From Burkholderia cenocepacia (GTDB lineage Bacteria; Pseudomonadota; Gammaproteobacteria; Burkholderiales; Burkholderiaceae), in assembly GCF_014211915.1 (NCBI RefSeq), contig NZ_CP060039.1, positions 558,001 to 622,000 on the forward strand: DNA of 64,000 nt, given 5' to 3'. The position numbers and the translations under genes are program-made. Of this stretch, positions 17,187-25,391 are shown one piece after another (position 1 is the first letter of the stretch; each line of letters opens with the position of its first letter). The notes below the pieces were generated by a model that worked only from the letters and a program-made list of their open reading frames with translations, searched no databases and was not told the DNA's origin.

Positions 17187-18758
17187 ATGCCGTACGCCTC
17201 CCTCCCGCGCGCCGTTCGCCCGCTGAGCGCCGCCGTCGCCATTGCGACGGCCGTGCTGCTCGCCGGCTGCGCCGTCGGGCCCGACTATCACCGCCCCGAC
17301 ACGTCGATCCCCGCCGCGTTCAAGGAAGCGCCGGCCGGCTGGAAAGTCGCGCAGCCCGCCGATCGCGCCGACCGCGGCGCGTGGTGGACGGTCTACAACG
17401 ATCCGCAGCTCGATGCGCTGATCGGCAGGCTCAACGCGTCGAACCAGACCATCGCGCAATCGGCGGCCGCCTACCGGCAGGCGCGCGCGCTCGTCACCGA
17501 GGCACGCGCCGCGTATTTCCCGACCGTCGGGCTGACCGCCTCGGGCTCGCGCGCACGGACGCCGCGCACGTCGCTGTCGTCGGGTTCGTCGTCGAATTTC
17601 GGCAGCGGGTCGACCGGATCGATCAACAACAGCTACAGCGTCGGCCTCGACGCCAGCTGGGAACCCGACCTGTGGGGCAAGGTGAGCCGCACCGTCAGCG
17701 CGCAGCGTGCCGGCGAAGCGGCCGCCGCGGCCGACCTCGCGAACGCGCGGCTGTCGCAGCAGGCGCTGCTCGCGCAGACCTATTTCCAGTTGCGTACGTC
17801 CGATGCGCTGCAAAAGCTGCTCGACGACACCGTGAAGTCGTATGAACGCTCGCTGCAGCTCACGCAGAACCAGTACGCGCAGGGCGTCGCCGCGCGTGCC
17901 GACGTGATCCAGGCGCAAACGCAGCTGCAGAGCGCGCAGGCCGCGCAGATCGACAACGGCGTCGCCCGCGCGCAGTACGAGCATGCGATCGCGACGCTGA
18001 TCGGCGAGCCCGCGTCGACCTTCTCGCTGGCGCCGAATCCGCTCGCGGCCGAGCCGCCGGTCACGCCGGTCGACGTGCCGTCCGCGATCCTCGAGCGCCG
18101 GCCCGACATCGCGGCGGCCGAGCGCCGCGCGGCGGCCGCGAACGAGCAGATCGGCGTCGCGATCTCGGCGTTCTTCCCCACGCTCACGCTGTCGGCCACC
18201 GGCGGCTTCCAGAGCTCGGTGTGGTCGCAGCTGTTCACGCTGCCGGCGCGCTTCTGGACGGTCGGCCCGCAACTCGCGGCCACGCTGTTCGACGCGGGTC
18301 TGCGCGCCGCGCAGACCGACGCCGCGCGCGCGACCTACGACCAGGACGTCGCCGCCTATCGCCTCGCGGTGCTCACCGCGTTCCAGGACGTCGAGGACAA
18401 CCTCGCGTCGCAGCGCATTCTCGCGCAGGAAATCGACGTGCAGCGGCAGGCGGTCGACAGCGCCGAGCACGCGCTCGCGATCGTCACGAACCAGTACAAG
18501 GCCGGCACGGTCGCGTACCTGAACGTGCTGACCGCGCAAACCACCGCGTTCACCGCGCAGCAAAAGCTCGCAACGATCGCCGGGCAGCGGATGGTGTCGT
18601 CGGTCGGGCTCGTGAAGGCGCTCGGCGGCGGCTGGAACGTATCGGAGATGGCGCGCGAGAACGGCGACATGGCGGCGCCGGCGCCCTTGCCGGCGTCCGG
18701 TGCGGCCGCGCCCGCGGCCATCGCACCGTCGGTCGCCGCACCGCTCGCGCAGAAGTAG
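17187..18758 (+). CDS. NodT/OprM-type outer-membrane efflux lipoprotein
   Basis: A 523-residue outer-membrane channel for tripartite efflux. The signal peptide ends in a lipobox LLAGC with the lipidated Cys at about residue 28, followed by AVGPDYHRPD, the hallmark of the NodT family. Two repeated OEP (TolC-like) helical domains follow. They contain WWTVYNDPQLDALI and the second-half repeat DVPSAILERRPDIAAAERRAAAANEQIGVAISAFFPTLTLSATGG. The ATG at 17187 has an AGGAAA site. Frame-open sequence upstream is not expected to be coding. It probably serves the nearby exporter. Confidence 0.95.
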   Translation: MPYASLPRAVRPLSAAVAIATAVLLAGCAVGPDYHRPDTSIPAAFKEAPAGWKVAQPADRADRGAWWTVYNDPQLDALIGRLNASNQTIAQSAAAYRQARALVTEARAAYFPTVGLTASGSRARTPRTSLSSGSSSNFGSGSTGSINNSYSVGLDASWEPDLWGKVSRTVSAQRAGEAAAAADLANARLSQQALLAQTYFQLRTSDALQKLLDDTVKSYERSLQLTQNQYAQGVAARADVIQAQTQLQSAQAAQIDNGVARAQYEHAIATLIGEPASTFSLAPNPLAAEPPVTPVDVPSAILERRPDIAAAERRAAAANEQIGVAISAFFPTLTLSATGGFQSSVWSQLFTLPARFWTVGPQLAATLFDAGLRAAQTDAARATYDQDVAAYRLAVLTAFQDVEDNLASQRILAQEIDVQRQAVDSAEHALAIVTNQYKAGTVAYLNVLTAQTTAFTAQQKLATIAGQRMVSSVGLVKALGGGWNVSEMARENGDMAAPAPLPASGAAAPAAIAPSVAAPLAQK

Positions 18759-18769
18759 AAAGGGAAGCG

Positions 18770-18807
18770 GGCGACGCGCGCAATCAGAATCAGCGCTGCG
18801 CGTCGCC
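18770..18807. terminator. Hairpin between convergent OMF gene and gspN
   Basis: A perfect 10-base inverted repeat (GGCGACGCGC and its complement, 18770-18779 and 18798-18807) spans the convergent gap and reaches into the last codons of gspN. There is no T run. A bidirectional transcription barrier is inferred from position. Confidence 0.45.
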
Positions 18808-19614
18808 GAAGATCAGCGACACCTGGTTGTTGCCGATCGGGTGGCCGAGCAGGTTCAGCAGTCCGGCGAGGTTCGCCTGCTGTTCGGGCGCCGCATGCGC
18901 GGTGCCGCGGAACGATCCCTGGCCGGGGCCGAAGCTGCCGTGCCCGTCGAGGAACAGCGGGCCCTGCGTCGTGGACAGGTCGAGATCGGCGCCCATCCCC
19001 TTCGCCTGCAATATCGCGCGGTACGAACCGAGCGGCTTCACGCGCGACACGCGCGAACTCATCGAATCGATCGTCACCGTCAGCTGGCCGAACGCGTTGT
19101 TGCCGATCAGCCGCCAGTCGCTCCAGCCGAGCCGCACGTCGCCCTGCAGGTCGAGCGTGTTGAACGGCGTGCCGAGCCCGGTGAGCAGCGACGCAGGCAC
19201 GGCCATCGTGCCCGCCGACAGCACCGCGCCGCGCCACGTCGCATCGAGCGTGACCGCATCGGGCATCGCTTCGGTCTGCCGCATGCGCATCTGCACACGC
19301 CCGGTCAGCAGCGGCCAGAAGCGCGTGGTCCATTCGACCCGGCCCGGCAGCAGCGTCGCCGCGCTCTGGTCGGCGCCCGGCGCGAGCATCAGCGTGCCGG
19401 AGCCGTGCCACAGCGACCCGTCCGGATCGGCGAGATTCACGTGGCCGCCGGTCGCACGCGCGAACTGCGGCGCGATCCACGCGGCCGGCGCGAGCGCGAC
19501 GAGCGTCACCGCCGTCGCCAGGCCGCCTGCCAGCACCCACGGCAACACGGTGCCGAGCCGTCTCGCCCACGGCCGCATCGGCCGGCCTTCGTTTGCGTCA
19601 TCCACAGCCGTCAT
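18790..19614 (-). CDS. gspN: Type II secretion protein GspN
   Basis: A 274-residue bitopic inner-membrane protein. One span lies near the N-terminus (about 22-45, LPWVLAGGLATAVTLVALAPAAW), followed by a periplasmic domain with DPDGSLWHGSGTLML, a segment typical of GspN. Its exact role in the secreton is unclear; many species lack it. It is the last gene of the gspGHIJKLMN run and abuts gspM (stop and start separated by no bases). Confidence 0.87.
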   Translation of the reverse strand: MTAVDDANEGRPMRPWARRLGTVLPWVLAGGLATAVTLVALAPAAWIAPQFARATGGHVNLADPDGSLWHGSGTLMLAPGADQSAATLLPGRVEWTTRFWPLLTGRVQMRMRQTEAMPDAVTLDATWRGAVLSAGTMAVPASLLTGLGTPFNTLDLQGDVRLGWSDWRLIGNNAFGQLTVTIDSMSSRVSRVKPLGSYRAILQAKGMGADLDLSTTQGPLFLDGHGSFGPGQGSFRGTAHAAPEQQANLAGLLNLLGHPIGNNQVSLIFGDAQR

Positions 19615-20121
19615 CTATTTCTGGACGGAAGGTTGCATCACGGCCGTCAAGTCCACCTGGCCGTCTTCCTTCAGCGCCGTGGCATGCGCCTCGCCGACCT
19701 GCACCTTGAACTGCCGGCGCGCATCGTCGAGCCACTGGGTCCATGCCGGGAACGACACGTTCTTCATCTGGATCTGCACGCCGTTGCCGACGATCTGCAC
19801 CTGCGCGCCCTGCAGCCCGTGATCGGACAGCGATGCAGTGAGCGCATCCTTCAGCGCGAGGCCGGTCGGCGCGACACCCTGCGCGGCGGCGGCCAGCGAC
19901 TTCGCCTCGTTCGCCTGCGCGGTCATCTGCGCGAGTTCGTGACGCATCGCCGGCAGCTCGCGCTGAATCCTCGCGCGGCCTTCCTGCGCGGGCGACCACA
20001 GCACCGAATACGCGATCGCGATCGCCAGCACGGCGCCGCCCCAGCCGAGCAGCGTCTTCTCGCGCGGCGTGCGCTCGCCCCAGAACTGGGCCAGCGTCTG
20101 GTTCAGTTGTTCGGTTTTCAT
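19615..20121 (-). CDS. gspM: Type II secretion protein GspM
   Basis: A 168-residue inner-membrane protein of the assembly platform. It has one N-terminal span (about 26-45, LLGWGGAVLAIAIAYSVLW) and a periplasmic ferredoxin-like domain. GspM binds GspL and helps anchor the ATPase GspE. The ATG at 20121 has GGAG upstream and overlaps the gspL stop (ATGA). An ATG seven codons earlier lacks this coupling. Confidence 0.9.
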   Translation of the reverse strand: MKTEQLNQTLAQFWGERTPREKTLLGWGGAVLAIAIAYSVLWSPAQEGRARIQRELPAMRHELAQMTAQANEAKSLAAAAQGVAPTGLALKDALTASLSDHGLQGAQVQIVGNGVQIQMKNVSFPAWTQWLDDARRQFKVQVGEAHATALKEDGQVDLTAVMQPSVQK

Positions 20122-21488
20122 GAGCGGCTCCGGATCGTCCATTTGCCCGTGTTGCTGTCGACTTCGCCGGACAGTCCGTTACGCGCGAGGCGCTGCGTGA
20201 AATCGGGATCGACCTTGACCTCCGGCTTGAAGCCGACGTCGAGCCGCCGGTCGTGATAGTCGAGCGACGCGATGCCGTTCAGCGGCAGCGCACCCATCGA
20301 GCGCGACAAGCCGCTCGACAGCGCGAGGAAATCGTTCGGCGACAGCTCGCCGGCCGCGAGCCGAAGTTGGTCGAGCTGGCGCTGCATCTGCGCGGGCGGG
20401 TCGAGCACGGTGGTCGTCTTCGGGAAGGCAGACAGCAGCGTCTCGGTGATCTGCGCGGACAGCGCATCGCGCTCGCGCGACAGCTTCCACCAGTGCAGGT
20501 TCATCCCGATCACCGCGACGCCGAGCGTCGCCGCGGCCAGCGCGATCGGCACGCGCAGGCGCTTCACCGTCGCGCGGTCGAAGCGCCACGGCTGCGATTC
20601 GAATTCGAACTGGCACAGATCGAATGGCTCGGTCAGCGCCCGGCGCGCGAACGTGTCGAACGATAGCGGCGCGGCGCCCGGCAACAGCGGCGCGTCGGTG
20701 CGGCCGACCGACGCGAGCCGCGGCTCCGCGCCCGGTTCGCCGAGTTCGTACAGTTCGACGTCGCCGCCGCCCGCGAGCGCGGCCAGCGTGCCGGCCGCGC
20801 GCGACGCGGGCGCCGCGAAGCCTTCGCCGAGCGCGCCGCGCGCGACCGCCAGCTCGAGGCGCGGCGCCCCGGCCGCGGCCGGCAGCGCGCCGGCTTCGAC
20901 GAGCACCGGTTCGACCGCCGTCGCGAGTCCGAGCACCGCGGCGACCGTCGGCGGGCGGGCAGGCGGCTCGGTGACGTCCGCGACGAGCGCGGCGTCGGTG
21001 GGCTCGCCGTCGGCCGGCACGGCGGAGCCCGCGTCGGCCGACGCGCGCGGCGCCGGCAGGCAGCGGGTCGCGGGCACCGCGCTCAGGTGCCGGTGGCCGG
21101 CCGCGGTGAACGCGTCGCAGATCGTGCGGAACCACGCGCGGTCGACGACGGCCAGTACGCGGCGCCCGTCGGGCAGCGCGGCCGGATCGAGCGCGATGTG
21201 GCAGCCGAGCGGGTCCTGGATCAGCTGATCCTCGACGATGTTGGGCAGCGCCTGGCGCAGCTTCGGCCCCTTCAGCGGCGGCACGGTCGCGGCCAGCAGC
21301 AGCACGTCGCGCGCGGCGACGATCAGCACCGTCGCATTCGCGCGCGGCAGCAGCGCGAGCGCGGCGCGGCCCGCGCGCTGCACCTGGCCGGCCTTGTCGA
21401 CGAGCGTGAACGGCAGCTCGGGCCACTGCCATTCCTGCAACGGCACGGCAGGCTCGCGCGGCGGCAAAGAAACAATCAACGTGCTCAC
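20118..21488 (-). CDS. gspL: Type II secretion protein GspL
   Basis: A 456-residue assembly-platform protein. Its cytoplasmic actin-like domain recruits GspE: it includes LLLAATVPPLKGPKLRQALPNIVEDQLIQDPLGCHIA, characteristic of GspL. An Ala/Pro-rich linker, a membrane span (about residues 312-330) and a periplasmic domain that pairs with GspM follow. The central low-complexity region is longer than in the textbook examples. It starts 26 bases after gspK and overlaps gspM by 4 bases. Confidence 0.92.
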   Translation of the reverse strand: MSTLIVSLPPREPAVPLQEWQWPELPFTLVDKAGQVQRAGRAALALLPRANATVLIVAARDVLLLAATVPPLKGPKLRQALPNIVEDQLIQDPLGCHIALDPAALPDGRRVLAVVDRAWFRTICDAFTAAGHRHLSAVPATRCLPAPRASADAGSAVPADGEPTDAALVADVTEPPARPPTVAAVLGLATAVEPVLVEAGALPAAAGAPRLELAVARGALGEGFAAPASRAAGTLAALAGGGDVELYELGEPGAEPRLASVGRTDAPLLPGAAPLSFDTFARRALTEPFDLCQFEFESQPWRFDRATVKRLRVPIALAAATLGVAVIGMNLHWWKLSRERDALSAQITETLLSAFPKTTTVLDPPAQMQRQLDQLRLAAGELSPNDFLALSSGLSRSMGALPLNGIASLDYHDRRLDVGFKPEVKVDPDFTQRLARNGLSGEVDSNTGKWTIRSRS

Positions 21489-21514
21489 AAGAGCTCCTCT
21501 CCCGATTGGCGTCG

Positions 21515-22624
21515 TTATAGCTGGTCGCGGATGCGCACGACCCGCGTCGAGTGCGTGGTCGGATCACGATACACGAGCGAGGTGCGGTCGACCTCCGCGC
21601 GTTCGTGCTGAATCCGGCCATGCACGATGAAATAGCTCGAATTGACGTCGACGAGGCTCGAGTCGATCGTCACGTTCGGCGGCGCGCCGGCGCCGCGCAG
21701 CGCGAGCTGCACGTCGCCCACGTTGCGGAAAAACACGGTCTCGCGGCGCGACACGAGCGCCTGCGCGGACGACACGCTCATCCCCGGTATCAGCGCGGCG
21801 ATTACTTCGGCCGGCGCGGTGTTCATGTTCACGGGCGTCGTGGTCGGCAGCACCGTGACGAACGGGCGCAGCCGCGCGACCATCTCGGGCGTCACGCCGT
21901 CGACGTCGAGCAGGCTGTCGACGCGCGTCATCATCAGCGGCGCGGGCCCGCGGTCGCCGCCGGCCATGCCGGGATCGTCGGTGAAGCCGCTGCCCTGCAG
22001 GTCGCCGCTCGTCACCGGCGCGGTCGCGGCGTTCCCGGCGGTCCCGCCGCCGCCGGGCAGGTTCGGCATCTGGAACCGCGTGGCCGAATGCAGCAGCCCC
22101 GCGCGCACCTGCAGCGCGATGCGCTTCGCGAACGCGCTGTCGTAGCCAAGCGTCGTCAGCAGGCGCTGGAACGCCTGCATCTGCGTGACGTTCAGTTGCA
22201 GCACGCCGGGCGCCGGCGACGACACGAGGTTGCGCAGGTTGAACTTCGCCTGCGCGTCCTCGATCGAGCCGGACAGATAGGTGTCTTCGGCGTCCGTGTC
22301 GTTCGGCGCGCCGATCCGGCCGAGGAAATCCGACAGCTTCGTCTTCGCGATCGGCACGCCCCAGATCCCGCCGAGATAGGTGATGCCGGGCGCCGTGTCG
22401 CCTTCGGAGCGCAGGATCATCCGGGTCCAGTCGAGCGCGCCGCGCGCGACCCACTGCGCCTGCGCGATCACGCGCTGGTTCTCGATGCGGCGGATCTGAA
22501 CCTGCTGGCGCCACAGCATCCCCGACACGAGGATCGCCGACAGCGCGACCACGAGCAGCGCGGTGATGATCGCGGCGCCGCGCTGGCGGCGGGCAGGCAT
22601 TCGACGGAAAGGGCGCGCGCGCAT
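21515..22624 (-). CDS. gspK: Type II secretion minor pseudopilin GspK
   Basis: A 369-residue minor pseudopilin, the large tip subunit. The short basic leader ends in RRQRG-AAIITALLVVALSAILVSG, the prepilin peptidase site and hydrophobic helix. GspK lacks the usual Glu at position 5 of the mature helix, and it is absent here too. The body includes SGSIEDAQAKFNLRNLV and a late IPGMSVSSAQALVSRRE helix-hairpin region. I chose ATG 22624, with GGGGA six bases ahead. ATG 22630 overlaps the gspJ stop and is equally possible. Confidence 0.93.
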   Translation of the reverse strand: MRARPFRRMPARRQRGAAIITALLVVALSAILVSGMLWRQQVQIRRIENQRVIAQAQWVARGALDWTRMILRSEGDTAPGITYLGGIWGVPIAKTKLSDFLGRIGAPNDTDAEDTYLSGSIEDAQAKFNLRNLVSSPAPGVLQLNVTQMQAFQRLLTTLGYDSAFAKRIALQVRAGLLHSATRFQMPNLPGGGGTAGNAATAPVTSGDLQGSGFTDDPGMAGGDRGPAPLMMTRVDSLLDVDGVTPEMVARLRPFVTVLPTTTPVNMNTAPAEVIAALIPGMSVSSAQALVSRRETVFFRNVGDVQLALRGAGAPPNVTIDSSLVDVNSSYFIVHGRIQHERAEVDRTSLVYRDPTTHSTRVVRIRDQL

Positions 22625-22626
22625 CG

Positions 22627-23295
22627 TCATTCCCCGACGAGGAAGATGCGCGTGATCGGCACGCGCAGCGACGTCGCGCCGATGCTGACCTGCAGCCCGG
22701 TCACCGCGCGCGCCGGCGGCGCGTTGCCGATCTGCGGCACCTTGAGCGCGTCGTTGTTCTGCGCGAGTGCATCGTCGGCCGTCTGCAGGTTGGTGGTCCA
22801 GCCCACGCGCGGCACGTACAGCTTCGCGTCGATCGCGCCGACGCCGCCCATCAGCGCGACCCAGCTCCAACCTTCGACGCTGCTGTCCTTCAGCACGGTG
22901 CGCAACCGGTTCGTGTCGTCGATCGGCGGCGATGCGTAGCGCACGACGCGCCCGCCGGCGATCCGGTAGCGGACCACCTGCAGCCGCGGCGCGACGCCCG
23001 GCACGTCGAGCTCGCGCACGATCTGCAGCGTATTGCCGGCGACGCCGATCGCCGGCTGGCCGGCCTCGTCGTCGGTCGCGGCGAGCCGCGCGTCGATGCG
23101 CATCTGGTCGAACATCTGCGCGAACACGCGCTCGTCTTCCATCGCGGACGCGACCTTGTCGCGACCGCGCATGATCTGGTCGAGCCCGCGCCACGCGAGG
23201 ATCGCCACCACCGCGAGGATCGCGATCGCGATCATCAGCTCGATCAGCGTGAAGCCGCGGGCAGCGCGGGACGAGGGGGCGGACGGGCGGCGCAT
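22627..23295 (-). CDS. gspJ: Type II secretion minor pseudopilin GspJ
   Basis: About 222 residues. The leader ends in ARG-FTLIELMIAIAILAVVAILAW, a classic prepilin N-methylation and cleavage site with the conserved Glu5. GLDQIMRGRDKVASAMEDERVF follows, matching GspJ. The ATG at 23295 lies just after the gspI stop. An ATG ten codons upstream (23325) would overlap gspI by 23 bases. It is part of the pseudopilus tip complex with GspI, GspK and GspH. Confidence 0.92.
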   Translation of the reverse strand: MRRPSAPSSRAARGFTLIELMIAIAILAVVAILAWRGLDQIMRGRDKVASAMEDERVFAQMFDQMRIDARLAATDDEAGQPAIGVAGNTLQIVRELDVPGVAPRLQVVRYRIAGGRVVRYASPPIDDTNRLRTVLKDSSVEGWSWVALMGGVGAIDAKLYVPRVGWTTNLQTADDALAQNNDALKVPQIGNAPPARAVTGLQVSIGATSLRVPITRIFLVGE

Positions 23296-23302
23296 CGGCG
23301 CG

Positions 23303-23710
23303 TCAGAGCGGACGGCTGGTTTCATTCGCGACCACCGTCACCATCTGCGCGAGCACGCCGGCGCGGCCGGGCATGCTCACCGAGATCCGCACGCGCCGGA
23401 ACACCGGATTCGGCGTGGTGCTCACGCGCTGCGTGCAGACGAGCTGCACGTTGCCTTGCGAGCAGTCGAAGCTTTGTTCGCCGACCTCCGGCCACGCATG
23501 CGTGAGCCGCAGCTGCGCGAGCGCATTGTCGGCGCTCCAGCCGGCGAGCAGCCGGCGATGCAGCTCGGACGCGTTGGTCGCCATCGTGCCGACCGCGCGG
23601 ATCGACGCGGCGAGCGCGACCGCGATGATCGCGAGCGCGACCAGCACTTCGATCATCGTGAAGCCGCGGGCGGAAGAAACGGGGAAGGGCAGGCGACGAC
23701 GCATCGTCAT
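23303..23710 (-). CDS. gspI: Type II secretion minor pseudopilin GspI
   Basis: A 135-residue minor pseudopilin. The prepilin site is ARG-FTMIEVLVALAIIAVALAAS. The body has WSADNALAQLRLTHAWPEVGE, a GspI signature (the 'A.NALAELR....WP..G' pattern). The start overlaps the gspH stop (ATGA at 23710); a second ATG two codons later (23704) is also possible. Two cysteines (in SFDC and QLVC) could form a disulfide in the periplasm. Confidence 0.93.
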   Translation of the reverse strand: MTMRRRLPFPVSSARGFTMIEVLVALAIIAVALAASIRAVGTMATNASELHRRLLAGWSADNALAQLRLTHAWPEVGEQSFDCSQGNVQLVCTQRVSTTPNPVFRRVRISVSMPGRAGVLAQMVTVVANETSRPL

Positions 23711-24180
23711 TGCACCTCGTAGCGGCCGTTGCCGGTGCCGACGATCGTCGCGCTGCCGGCGGCCGAATGCAGCGTCACGCGCACCGGCGTGTCGATGCTC
23801 TCGGTGCCGAACACGACGCGGCTCGCGCGCGTGTCCGACCCCGGATAATCGATGTCGGCGCCGGTGACGCCGCCGTCCCAGTCGCGCGGACGCAGCAGGT
23901 CGTCGCGCAGCGTGCGCCAGCCGTCGGGCGAGCTCACGTCGAACTGGAAACCGTGCGCGGTCGGCTGCCACGCGATCGGCCGCGCGCGCACCTGCGCTTC
24001 GTCGCCGGCCGTCTCGAACAGCAGCGCGATACGCTGCGCTTCCTCGCGCAGGTCGGTGCGCGGATTGCGCGTCAGCGACAGCGACGCGAGCGACACGAGC
24101 AGCCCCGCGATCACCAGCACGACCAGCATTTCGAGCAGCGTGAAGCCGCGCGTGCGACGTCGTGCCGCGCCGTGCTTCAT
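23707..24180 (-). CDS. gspH: Type II secretion minor pseudopilin GspH
   Basis: A 157-residue pseudopilin. The leader ends in RTRG-FTLLEMLVVLVIAGLLVSLASL with Glu5 present. The rest, with LREEAQRIALLFETAGDEAQVRARPIAWQ, matches the GspH domain. The ATG at 24180 gives a leader of normal length; the frame is open upstream but that would add an unlikely Arg-rich extension. It follows gspG by 135 bases, a larger gap than elsewhere in the run. Confidence 0.92.
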   Translation of the reverse strand: MKHGAARRRTRGFTLLEMLVVLVIAGLLVSLASLSLTRNPRTDLREEAQRIALLFETAGDEAQVRARPIAWQPTAHGFQFDVSSPDGWRTLRDDLLRPRDWDGGVTGADIDYPGSDTRASRVVFGTESIDTPVRVTLHSAAGSATIVGTGNGRYEVQ

Positions 24181-24315
24181 CAGCCCGCCATCGGCACGTG
24201 CCGGTACGAACGGCACCGCACCGCGACGCACACGGCAATCGCGGCCGCAGCGGGAGGTCGTGCGAATGGCGAGCATGAAGAACGGGAATGAAACGTCGGG
24301 CCGATCAGCGCCGGC

Positions 24316-24768
24316 CTATTGCCACGAACCGATGTCGGTATCGTTGCCGTCGCCACCTTCCTTGCCGTCGGCGCCGTAGCTGAACACGTCGATCTCGCCG
24401 TGCACGCCCGGGTTCAGGTACTTGTACCCGTTGCCCCACGGGTCATTCGGCAGGCGCTCGAGATAGCCGCCGTCCTTCCAGTTGTTCGGGATCGGATCGG
24501 TGGTCGGCTTCTGGATCAGCGAATTCAGGCCCTGCTCCTGGGTCGGATAGCGGCCGTTGTCCAGACGGTACAGCTTGAGCGCCTGCATGATCGTGCCGAT
24601 GTCCTGCTTCGCGGCGATGCGGCGCGCCTCGTCCGGGCGGCTCATGATCTTCGGCACGATCAGCGCTGCCAGGATCCCGAGGATCGCGACCACCACCATG
24701 ATCTCGATCAGCGTGAAACCGCGCTGACGACGCACGGCCGCGTTGCGGCGAGTGATCCACGTTTGCAT
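24316..24768 (-). CDS. gspG: Type II secretion major pseudopilin GspG
   Basis: A 150-residue major pseudopilin, which polymerises into the piston-like pseudopilus. The prepilin peptidase site is [10 protein letters not shown], followed by the hydrophobic helix [20 protein letters not shown]. The calcium-loop region of the family is visible ([15 protein letters not shown]...[23 protein letters not shown]). It is first in the minus-strand run gspG-N and divergent from gspC. Confidence 0.97.
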   Translation of the reverse strand: MQTWITRRNAAVRRQRGFTLIEIMVVVAILGILAALIVPKIMSRPDEARRIAAKQDIGTIMQALKLYRLDNGRYPTQEQGLNSLIQKPTTDPIPNNWKDGGYLERLPNDPWGNGYKYLNPGVHGEIDVFSYGADGKEGGDGNDTDIGSWQ

Positions 24769-24943
24769 GACTGACTACCTCTTTCCAAAAAATGTCGTCG
24801 ATTGAGTGACGCACCCGGCGCACCGGACGATTGCCTGACGGCAACCTTCCGGACCGGCGGGCGCGGAGCACGCATTGTAAGGCGCGCATCGCCGAGGGCT
24901 TTCACCCAACGCAAATTTCATATACATCCGTACAATAGCGCGC

Positions 24944-25354
24944 ATGAACGCGCTCTCGATCCGGATCCTTTCCCTCGCCCTCTTCGCGGGTTTGTGCGCG
25001 ACGGCCACCTATTGGGTCGTCACGCTGTCCGCTCGCGAAGCGCCGCTGCCCGCCGCCGCCGCGCGGCTGCCGATCCGCACCGAGGACGCCGCGGCGCTCT
25101 TCGGCGGCCAGCTCGACAAGAATCCCGTCCAGGACATCCACCTGTTCGGCATTCTCGCGCTCGACCACGGCGGCGCCGCGATCGTCAGCGTCGGCGGCGA
25201 ACCGCCGCGCGCCGTGTCGCTCGGCGCGGACGTCACGTCCGGCGCGAAGCTCGCCGAAGTCCGCCCGCGCTCGATCATCGTCGACCGCAACGGCGCCCGC
25301 GCCGAAATCCAGCTCCCGGCGAACACACCGTCCCCCGCGATCTACATGCGCTGA
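24944..25354 (+). CDS. gspC: Type II secretion protein GspC, short form
   Basis: A 136-residue inner-membrane protein. One N-terminal span (about 6-27, IRILSLALFAGLCATATYWVV) is followed by the homology-region domain (AAALFGG...DIHLFGILALDHGGAAIVSVGGEPPRAVSLGADV...LAEVRPRSIIVDRNGARAEIQL), which contacts the secretin GspD. The C-terminal PDZ or coiled-coil domain found in many GspC proteins is absent. It is encoded on the plus strand between gspF and gspG, unlike the rest of the cluster. TACAAT (24931-24936) could be a -10 element, but its spacing to the ATG is very short. Confidence 0.88.
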   Translation: MNALSIRILSLALFAGLCATATYWVVTLSAREAPLPAAAARLPIRTEDAAALFGGQLDKNPVQDIHLFGILALDHGGAAIVSVGGEPPRAVSLGADVTSGAKLAEVRPRSIIVDRNGARAEIQLPANTPSPAIYMR

Positions 25355-25360
25355 ACGGCG

Positions 25361-25387
25361 GCGGCCCGGCAAGCGGAATCGGGCCGC
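25361..25387. terminator. Hairpin between convergent gspC and gspF
   Basis: GCGGCCCG (25361-25368) pairs with CGGGCCGC (25380-25387), an 8-base perfect stem in the 37-base convergent gap. It has no T run; a bidirectional role is inferred. Confidence 0.45.
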
Positions 25388-25391
25388 TCCG

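Noticed and set aside
18221..20256. Long open frames over the outer-membrane factor and gspM/N genes in other frames
   Set aside because: They have Arg/Ala-rich composition without motifs, and overlap genes with clear family identity.
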